Shown: positions 55,899 to 64,000 of the stretch, one piece after another
Layout: every line of letters begins with the position of its first letter
Numbering within the stretch: position 1 is the stretch's first letter
Source: Ctenosaura bakeri
Lineage: Eukaryota > Chordata > Lepidosauria > Squamata > Iguanidae
Assembly: GCA_948474755.1 (NCBI GenBank)
Contig: CAOLHI010000623.1
Location: forward strand, 248,001 to 312,000
DNA length: 64,000 bases
Reading direction: 5' to 3'
Position numbers and translations under genes: made by a program
The notes under the pieces: model-generated
What the model saw: the letters and a program-made list of their open reading frames with translations, nothing else
Database searches by the model: none
Told to the model about the DNA's origin: nothing

Positions 55899-58800
55899 TC
55901 AGATAATATTATTTGCCTGTATTATGCAGCTGTTGTGAGGAATACTTCATGTATTCTGGATCATTGCTTACATGCTTAATGGTTGTTGTTAAAAGAGGCA
56001 TTTGAGAACAGTTTATACAGTTAACCATTTCAAAAGGTAAAAGTTTTCTGAATTTTCTTTCTTCTGTCAATGAAGTGCAGGCTTGGAGTGACGGGGAAGA
56101 AACTTTTTTTTTTGGCGTGGCAGAGACAAAAATTGAAAACAAGGCAAACCGTTTCTCCTAGCTTTTTTCCTCAAAGATTTGTTTTTCTTGAGAAAATCAG
56201 GTGGTGATATTTTGCTCAATAATGTTCTCAGGCCTTCAGATAATTGGTTCTAAGTCATATGTCCTTCATTATGAATTAAACCCAGTTTTAAACATCCAGT
56301 AGAGTCCAGTAGTATGTGATTTTCTGGACCTGCTTTGGCTTTTCCCAAACTCAGATGAAATTGCACATTTTTCTATAACACACACACTCCTTTCCACTGT
56401 AGCAGCACAGGTATAGACTTCAAAAAAGGTGCTGATGGGCAAGAGGGAAGGTGGCAGCATCTAACTTAGGAAAGCTGGATCAAAGAGGCTGTGTTGAAGA
56501 GAGATGTTGCCTAAACGAGGCAAATTCTATTTTTGCACCTCTGAAGCAGACCTTCAGTAAAGCAAGCTGGGAGTTTTAATTAAAACTTGATCTCTTTCTC
56601 CAGTAGCCTCTTTCTTTTGGGTTCTTAGGATTTCCATTTGTATGCAGTAGTGTGGAGTAAATTTTAAAGTGTAAGCCTTCAGCACGACTGTTTCAGTCGC
56701 AACACTTGCCAAGAGACTCCAAAAGTTCGGGTGGTAGTGTTGATCTAAAATAACCACTTACAATTTTTATCTGTACTAGAATCAGGCCTTTTGTAAAAAC
56801 TCTGCAAATACCTGGGGTTACAACAAAGAAAGCTCATAACGATACTTCATTGTTGGGGAGATCCATTTTTCTTCCAATTTTTCCAGTTATACTCAAAGGA
56901 AGAGAGCAGCAGATGTTCTCATCTTCCTTATTAATTGAAAACATCCAGAACTTTGACACCGTGAGCCTGGCTTTGCTATACCACTGTTTGAATGTACCCC
57001 TCAAGTCAAAGATTGCCTGAGGAGGGAGGAGGTGACATATTGTATTCAGATAAACAAATGTAATGGTGAATTTCAAAGTCTTTTTTAGTCAGAAGGAGCC
57101 ATTATGATCATTACTGTTTTGTTAATGATGAAAAAGATAGGATTTTCCCAGCTAAGTCAGTGGCCAGGACAGAAAGGCAGGGGAATGTCCTGTATGAGGT
57201 AAATATTGTCTTGCTCTGATATAGAAGAACTGTCTGTGTCCTATATGAAGTATGAGAGTGGTTTTTTAAATATTCCCACACTTAGCTCTGTTACCCGTTT
57301 GTCTTTCCATTCTTTCTCAGATTTCCTTCATCCACCTCTCTAAATATGGTTTGTAAGCACCTTAAGGGTAGATGCCTGTCTTTTCCTAAGTAATACTAGT
57401 TATTCCTGAGAATCTTTTCTTTAGACATCTGCCTTTTATTATTACAACTGTGCATTTGAAAGTGTAACAGGATTTGTAAGGGAATCATTTAAGAATGAGG
57501 TGGTTTCTAAGTGTTAGTGCTAGTTGAAATTCTTAATCAAGGACGTCTCAGGCTGGAGGAGAAAAAGTTGCCTTTTGCAAAAGATTTTGCAAACCAAGCA
57601 GTGCTATGCACAGTTTATCAGCTTGTGTGCTATAATTTGGTTACAGTTTGGAATTGCAGTAGAGTTGCAAGGTCTCTTTACAAGAGTTTCTGGCCTACAT
57701 ATTTTCAAACATGCCCCTAAACTTAGAAGAACCAGAAAACTCTTTAAAAGAAAAGAAAAAGAACAGGACAATCTAGCAGGCTACAGTCCACAGAAAGTTA
57801 TTATGAAGAAAATTCATTTGTCAGTCTTTAAAGGGGTTATAAGGTTCTTTGTTGCTGTAAGCAGACTAATACAGGTACTCATCTGAAACAAGATACTGAC
57901 AAATTTGTTCCAGCTGCTTTAAGGTGCACCAGATGTTAGATTCTACAAGAGTTTGCCATGTGAATGTGCAGACATAACCACCTTGCAAAAAGGCGAGATA
58001 ACATGGGTTCAATCAATGTGATACGAACCTTCAAAGTGATTCAGTATATAAGAGCTATTCAGTGTCAGTTCACAGTCCCATACAGTCCAGTGTTCTGTTC
58101 CCACAGTGGCCAAACAAATACCTGTAGGAAATTCACTTGTCCACCAAAAAAGTCAACCCATAAGTGTAACAGTTACTTTATGCTTCTGTTCCCTGATAAC
58201 TAGTGTTGTTGTACACAGTACTCCATAGAATAAAACTGTAAAAGATAGACAGCTGTCCCAAAAGCATGGAATCTAACCCAAGGAAAAGAAAGAAAAGAGA
58301 GAAGAAAGAAAGGAATATGGAGAAGGAAAGAAGTAATGCAGTTATAAAACCAGTGCTATACAATTGTAATACAAACTATCCAAACAGAAATAGGTAATAT
58401 ATAACCTCCATGACTTGTAGCCATTGATAGGCTTTTCTTCTATGAATTAATTCCCTTTTAAATCCATCTATATTGGCAACCTTCATGCCATCTTACAGAA
58501 GTGGATTCTGTGAATTAACTATCTGCTGCCTACCAAATGGATCAGATGTGGATTCATAAGATTCATCACTCTTCTCTTTTACTTCTGTAATTCATTCCTT
58601 TCATTTAAGCTGGTTTAAAAAAATTGTATGCTGTCATCTTCACAAAGCCCTGTAGTATTAATTTAAAAAAAAAACTTTGTAGTTAAAGTATGCAAGAAAG
58701 TTAAATACAGGCAAATAAATGGTTTTGTCTATGTTTGAGGGGGAAAGAATGCCTTTATTTGTATTCTGATTTCATTTGGGTGTTTCCATAGCTGTCCCAC

Positions 58801-59714
58801 AGCAAGAGGTTTTCTGGATGGCTCACAAACAAGTAAAATGTTAATTTACAGTGTAAGACAGTTAAATCTAAGAAAAATGTTAAAACCATGCTGAAATTTG
58901 TATGTTGTTTAAAGGACCTGGGTGAATGAAAAGGTCTTTGCTTGAGGGGGAAAAGTCTGTAAAGATGATGCACATGTGCATCTTTGGGAAGGCTACTCTT
59001 AAACCTGGATTCTATCATGAACAGGTCCTCTCCCTCTGACCTCATTTGAAAAGGCCCTGAAGATTTTAAGTTCAGGGGTACTGATTAGATAAATCAGTCT
59101 TTCATGTGACCAGGTCTCAAGAGGTTAAGGTTTTACAGATTAATATCAGCACTTTGGCTGGGCTCAGAAATGACCTGAAAGCCATTCTGGTTACAGTTCA
59201 GGTGTAGGTGTAATATGGCCTGACCTTTTTGTTTCTTTCCCCATCCCTGTTCGTTTTAACAATGTAAACTGATGATGTATTCAGCAAAATATGAAAGCTT
59301 TAATGCTGTTTCAGGGTGTTTTGATTGAGTATAAAGATAGACTAGATTTTGGATTTCAACTATGAAGTCTGGGATGGAGCTTTGAGTAGACTGTGGAGTT
59401 TTGATTACCTATAATTGTTACCATTGTTTTGTTTTTAATTAACTACTTGGGAAGAATTCTTTGACATTCAAAGTAGAATAACACATTAGAGTGACAGAAA
59501 CACACTGAGCATGGGAAAAAATTACAATCTGCTGCCTGTCACTTTTCGTCATGATAATCCCATTAGAGATGTTTCCATTGATCTGTATTTGAAAACACTG
59601 AATTTATTCCCAACTTGTATAGCTCTGCCCCCAATCTTCATGTAATTTATCTCATATATATGTCTATGTAGTAGCAGGGAAACATCTGGGAATTTAAGGT
59701 GGTTTAGGGCTAGT

Positions 59715-59769
59715 AGAGGCAACAGAGAAGATACTGGTCAACAGAGGCAACAGAGAAGATACTGGTCAA
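59715..59769. repeat. 28-bp tandem duplication
   Basis: AGAGGCAACAGAGAAGATAC followed by TGGTCAAC, two copies. The second starts at 59743. Confidence 0.9.
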
Positions 59770-60589
59770 AAATTACAGAAGTCATGGAAGTGGATTTAAG
59801 CTGTTCTTTGAAATTCTCTCCCTGTCTTTGTTAGCTTTCCCACGTGTTTATCCATATTTTCCATAAATCTCAAATCTATCATGTACACAATTTTTGAGAT
59901 AAAGTTGTAAACCAAGTAGAGATCTTTCTGAAAATATAGTTTTGCAGACTGTATGAAGCATAACAGTTCATCCAGATTTAATCTGTTTGTTTCATTTGTG
60001 ACTATAAAACTGGATTTGTGACTATAAAACTAGAAAGTTTTCAGTGTGGAGTTTCAAAACCTCTGTATGTACAGTCGGTTTAGTGACATTGTATGAATGG
60101 AATAATTAAGGCCAAGAGGTGGTGCATAACCGAGACCATCCTGGTGAAACTTTGGCAGAGCTGGTATTTGACCTCTGACCTTATAGATCCATCTGGCAGT
60201 TCTGCCCTTGTAAGCATCGTGGGTTTTGTGACCACAGTACTATCATTAGCCAAAAAGGGCGGGCACCTTTTTCCTATAGAATAAAGCAAGGAGTGGCTGG
60301 GAATGGTATGTTAACAATGGTTACTGTGTGCTGTTTAATCTCTTCTCGTGGTGGCACGTACCAAAAGACAAGGGTGGAACAGCTGGTATGTTGGCAGCAG
60401 TCACAGTTCTCTGTGAGGGTGGTGGCTGGGAGTTTCCCTGATCCAGAGGATTTGCAATGTGCTGCCTGGAAGGTGATCTTTGTAGAACCACCCAATTGTG
60501 GTGCTACAGCACAGTAGGGAACAAATCAGTAGCTTCTTCCTTCTCTCTATAGCCATAGTGTGGCAGAATCCTCATTCTAAGTTTTTTTT

Positions 60590-60815
60590 AAAATTATTAT
60601 TAATTACATGTTTATATCATCCTTTTCCAAAGGAACTGAAGTGGTATACGTAGGTCTTTGCATTTTATTTTTACAACTATCTTCTGATGGAGGGAGGTTA
60701 AATTGAACTGGCCAAAGGTCAACTAGAGAATGGCTGAACATGGGTAAATAGGAATTAGAATCTAGGTCTCCCCATCTTTAGTTGAACACTCGAACAGTAC
60801 ACCTGGCTGACTGTT
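60590..60815 (-). mobile_element. SINE of the second squamate family with LINE-like tail
   Basis: Reverse orientation: CATCCTTTTCCAAAGGAACT at the left, CTGGCCAAAGGTCAACTAGA, AATTAGAATCTAGGTCTCCC, head end ACACCTGGCTGAC. Strongly diverged. Confidence 0.5.
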
Positions 60816-61095
60816 AGATTGGTAAGTTTGTCTACCTTTCCATAGAGGCATTCATGCACAATTTGAGATCCATAGCACCTTACAAGGCCAAACATGAAAA
60901 GAGTCCTATGAGGTCAGGCCAGTTGGCCCTCAGTACTGTTATTCGTCTTCTAATAGACAAGTCTTTGATACTTGAGGAATTTTTAACAGCACTGGGTAAA
61001 TGTAGTGTAGTATCTTTATTTCTTGCCCCTCTGCCTATATGGAGAGCAGTGAAATTAGATGAAGACCTGAAATGAAACATTCATGATAATATTAG

Positions 61096-61240
61096 TGAGA
61101 TACTTGGCCATGGAAACCACTGGGTGACATTGGACTCATTGCACTCTCTCACCTCCAGAAAACCCTGTGATAGGTTCACCTTGGGGTTGCCATAAGTAGG
61201 AAATGACTTGAAGGCACGCAACAGCAACAGCAGAAGCTAG
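61096..61240 (+). mobile_element. Sauria-type SINE, 5'-truncated
   Basis: CATGGAAACCACTGGGTGAC, CAGAAAACCCTGTGATAGGT, tail GAAATGACTTGAAGGCACGC and AACAGCAACAGC. Confidence 0.9.
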
Positions 61241-61710
61241 TGGCCTGTTCCAGATTGCTCAGGTGTTCTATTTATTTGTTTGAAAATGTTTTTACTATCC
61301 ATCATCAGCTTCTGGAGGAAATCCCATCATTGTAGGTTGTTGTTGGTTTCCAGACCTTCCCTGTGAATTACAAAATGGTTCATGGGTATCTTTTATTAAT
61401 AAGATTATTTTACCTCATATGACTCATTATTAAATCATTGTAATGTATTGTTGGCAATTGCTATTGCACCTCATGGAGAGTTTTTATCAGTTGGTTATGC
61501 ATACAATGGGTGACAGGCATGAAGAAGCATTCAGCCAAAAATGTGGGTGTTCATTTCCATATGAATTTTACCTTTCCTCTCTTTTGTGATACTTGACCAT
61601 GTGTAGCCCTCTTCTGTGCCATTTGTCTCTCATTTTTCTTTTTCCTCTTTGATTTTACTCTGTGACCCTGTTCCTCTTGACTGTTCCCTCTTGCAGTCTT
61701 TTCCACTAAC

Positions 61711-61772
61711 TTATTTATTTGATTTATGTTATGCTTTTCTCCCAGTATGGGACCTAAAGCACTTCAACACCT
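61711..61772 (-). mobile_element. CR1-type LINE 3' tip just upstream of QSOX1 exon 2
   Basis: TATTTGATTTATGTTATGCT, TTTCTCCCAGTATGGGACCT: the short terminal segment shared by squamate CR1/L2 LINEs. It ends about 125 bp before the exon 2 acceptor. Confidence 0.55.
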
Positions 61773-61896
61773 TTTGCCAGATGCCATACAGGCTCTCTGT
61801 CCCGTTATGACGTCATGCAGGCCTTGATCATACTAACACGTTCATTAAGAGAATGGACGGATATTCATGCTTCCTGTCTTTGTCTCCCCGTCATAG

Positions 61897-61997
61897 ATTG
61901 GAGACCTGCTGTGATGCTGGGTGTGCTGGACTGTGCTGAGAAGTTCAATCAGAAAATATGTTCAGACTTTGGAATCACTGGCTACCCTACTTTGAAG
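61897..61997 (+). CDS. QSOX1: QSOX1 exon 2: second half of thioredoxin domain 1
   Basis: 101 nt, entered in phase 1 so that the last G of exon 1 plus AT makes Asp100. It encodes residues 100-133: DWRPAVMLGVLDCAE, then NQKICSDFGITGYPTLK. The cis-proline of the thioredoxin fold is Pro130 (GYPT). Cys112 and Cys121 lie 31 and 40 residues after the first active-site Cys, the same spacing as the structural disulfide of human QSOX1. It ends AAG then GTACAG (61998), phase 0, matching a next exon that should start with the conserved FFKAF-like segment outside this window. The acceptor is TCATAG at 61891-61896. Confidence 0.95.
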
Positions 61998-62180
61998 GTA
62001 CAGTTCCCATTGGGGAGGGAGTGGGCAAGCTTGGTGATAATAGTTCAGAGTCTAGTTTAGAGAGATTTTTCTGCTTCAGTTGGAATTGACATTTAATGCC
62101 ATGCTCCTCAGGTAGCGCATGTTTCCTAATCATTCTCTTGATCTGCAAGCTGTGAGGCTTTGATGGTGAGCTATGTAGTC

Positions 62181-62240
62181 TATGTAGCTATGTTATGGTT
62201 CACTATTAGCTATGTAGCTATGTTATGGTTCACTATTAGA
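62181..62240. repeat. 30-bp tandem duplication
   Basis: TATGTAGCTATGTTATGGTT followed by CACTATTAG, twice in a row, differing at the last base. Confidence 0.95.
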
Positions 62241-63216
62241 TCTTGGCAGGGGGATGTTTTTCTTTCCCCGAGAGGGCCAGTAGGACTGTGAGGAGGCAGA
62301 CATTAAAAAGACTGAGGTGACTTTGAGAAGAGAGAAAGAGAAAAGGAAAATTCAGTCCAGAGAGTGAAGACAACTGTAGACTTCGTACATGGTACATCCA
62401 TCCCACAGATGCTGCCTTATCCTTGCCTAGTTATAACTGCAATGGCAATGCTAGAAGGCAAGAACAATGGTTGTTCTTGCTACAGCCTATCTTGTTCTTC
62501 TGGGGGGAAAGTGGTGGGGGGAACACCTTTTTCAAAATGACACCTGTCACCCTGCCATAAACTGTTGCTTGGAGTTTGGGCTCCAGTATGAAAATGCTCC
62601 CCCTCCAGCACTTCCAAGTCATGAATCCAAGTTGTGGGCATTTTGTTGAGGGCTCATCAGTGGCCAGGAAGCCACGCTTGGCTCAGTTAGGGTGAGATGA
62701 GACGCAAAGAAGCTTTATTTATGGGGAGAGGAGTCTGGGCCCCATACTTGTGCGCCATGGTCTGGGGTATATAGTGCCACTAGTGCTGTGGAAGTGGATG
62801 CTTCTGGCATCCTTGCAGCCATGAAAGCTGAGGAGAGTGGGAGGGCATGAGTTTAAGGTTCATGCTGGCTGAAGCAGGAAAGTAAGTGTCTTCTGTTGCA
62901 TCTTAATTGAGACTTTTGGCAATCTTATTGAAGCAGGTTAACCTGAGGCATCTGTTCTATATTTGTGCTTGATTACAAGGGTAACATTTTAGGAGAGGTG
63001 AAGTCTAGTGTGCTGGAAACTGGCTGTTAACTGAGGCCCTTTTTCACTTACCTTATCTCAGTAATGGGCCCAGGTCCCACACTTCCCTCATAGCCAGTCT
63101 GATGGGAAAAATGAGGTTGTGTGTATATTCCTCCAGAACTTCTTGGTAGCTGTTCTTAAACTTCCTGACAGCTGCTCCGCTAGGTTGGTCCTGGCTCATG
63201 GACCTTCTTTAGATCA

Positions 63217-63355
63217 GAGATGGGCAACCTCTGCCCTCCAGAGGTTCCAGACTACAACTCCCATAATCCCTGGGCATTAGTGCTGGCTACAGTTTATTTG
63301 AGCTGGAATTCGAAACTTCTATAGAGTACCAAGTTGTCTCTCCCTGCTTTAGATA
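63217..63355. mobile_element. hAT-type foldback MITE
   Basis: CAGAGATGGGCAACCTCTGC, CTCCAGAGGTTCCAGACTAC, AACTCCCATAATCCC, and a degraded right end TCTCCCTGCTTTAG. Confidence 0.75.
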
Positions 63356-64000
63356 ATGTTGTGTCTATGATGAGAGAGCCACTTTTAAGTGCCATTCTGA
63401 AAACCTATCCTCGGAGCAACTCGTAAAATTTGTTTGCCTTCCTGTTCATTTGTACCGAGTTAGCCATTTGTGATATGATGGCTGCTTGAAAGATAGTGCA
63501 GAGAGACAAGTCAGCTTTTTTTCTGGTTTACAGAAGCTTCCCTGACAAGCAGCCTGGGGGTTATTCTTAGTTCACACAGGTGACTAAACAAGGTGGGTAT
63601 TTTACAGGTTTTGTGTTAAGAGGGCAATTCAGAAGGTGAGAATAGCTGTGCTGAACACAGATTTGACCCACACATACAAATGGATTTGTTTAGCATGTCT
63701 GGAAGCCAAGGTCATCTCAAAAGTGACCATTGGCTTTGCTCAGCCTGATTTGCTTTTTAGATGTCTTTACATAATCCTGTACCCAGGCAGAATTTTGGGA
63801 AGGGAGAGGAAGGGAAACCTGGCGTTTACGTGCCGTTTGCAAACGTGTTTCAAGAAGCTCCTTTAGGAAGCAGCTCTGGCTTGGGTGGTAGAGCTTCTTT
63901 TTGAGCCTTAGGTTCTTCAGCCAAGAGCTAATTGAATAAATAGCTGAAGTAGTCTAATACTAACAATCCCCCAGCCAAAGAAAGCACAGAGCTAAAACTA

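Larger units (their letters stand above)
34792..61896 (+). other. QSOX1: QSOX1 intron 1 (27.1 kb)
   Basis: The intron is phase 1, with GT...AG borders (GTAAGC at 34792; pyrimidine tract then TCATAG at 61891-61896). Beyond the repeats listed separately, nothing was recognised in 35416-36322, 36901-38954, 39877-40559, 41861-42341, 42573-43157, 43381-43971, 44131-45071 (an LTR-like stretch from about 44570), 46226-46637, 47524-49036, 49168-50794, 51371-51735, 51916-53423, 54126-54479, 54611-55690, 55899-60589 (longest repeat-poor piece, with small tandem duplications near 59715 and 59995) and 61241-61710. No second gene is nested in the intron. Confidence 0.85.
61998..64000 (+). other. QSOX1: QSOX1 intron 2, 5' part
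   Basis: It contains a perfect 30-bp tandem duplication (62181 and 62211) and a hAT MITE (63217-63355). No exon was seen up to the window end; nothing was recognised in 62241-63216 and 63356-64000. Confidence 0.85.

Overview
This is a repeat-rich stretch of a squamate reptile genome, probably a lizard. The evidence is the repeat set. There are antisense and sense Bov-B (RTE) LINE fragments, at least fourteen tRNA-derived SINE pieces (most of the Sauria type, ending in the Bov-B-like tail), a 5S rRNA-derived SINE, CR1/L2-group LINE 3' ends, and a SPIN (SPACE INVADERS) hAT transposon, a family known to have spread horizontally into squamates.

The one host gene recognised with certainty is QSOX1 (quiescin sulfhydryl oxidase 1) on the + strand. 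Exon 1 (34494-34791, signal peptide plus the WCGHC thioredoxin active site) sits in a CpG island. Exon 2 (61897-61997, the LDCAE...GYPT part of the same thioredoxin domain) follows after a 27.1 kb first intron, and the window ends inside intron 2. The first 3.8 kb holds none of the repeat families that crowd the rest and ends in two close polyadenylation signals. It is best read as the 3' UTR of an upstream + strand gene, which synteny predicts to be CEP350. From about 3.9 to 34.0 kb is an intergenic repeat field. One well-formed orphan exon (11879-12026; acceptor, upstream stop, strong-context ATG, donor) lies in it and could not be assigned.

The most remarkable object is at 26547-28337. It is a SPIN hAT element with both characteristic termini, but its interior is not SPIN sequence. 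It carries, on the - strand, the promoter region, complete first coding exon and 5' part of intron 1 of HNRNPLL (heterogeneous nuclear ribonucleoprotein L-like). The exon is open for all 60 codons and ends at a consensus splice donor. The fragment is still CpG-rich. This looks like DNA-level capture of a host promoter-exon cassette by a horizontally transferred transposon.

The second theme is a short foldback element, called FB3 here. About twenty copies or half copies occur in 64 kb. Each is an inverted repeat with GGCCATTTCCGCAC-like ends, and ten copies are flanked by perfect 3-bp direct repeats (TAA, TGA, TTT, CAA, AAA, ACA, ATA, TTG). The two arms of one copy often share variants that differ from other copies. 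Other mobile DNA includes Tc1/mariner (pogo/Tigger-like) non-autonomous elements (families TgA, TgB, TgC, TgD here), several hAT-type elements, and nested insertions that give a relative chronology. FB3, TgA, TgB, TgC and TgD are labels used only in this annotation. All family assignments come from recognition by eye; no alignment was run.
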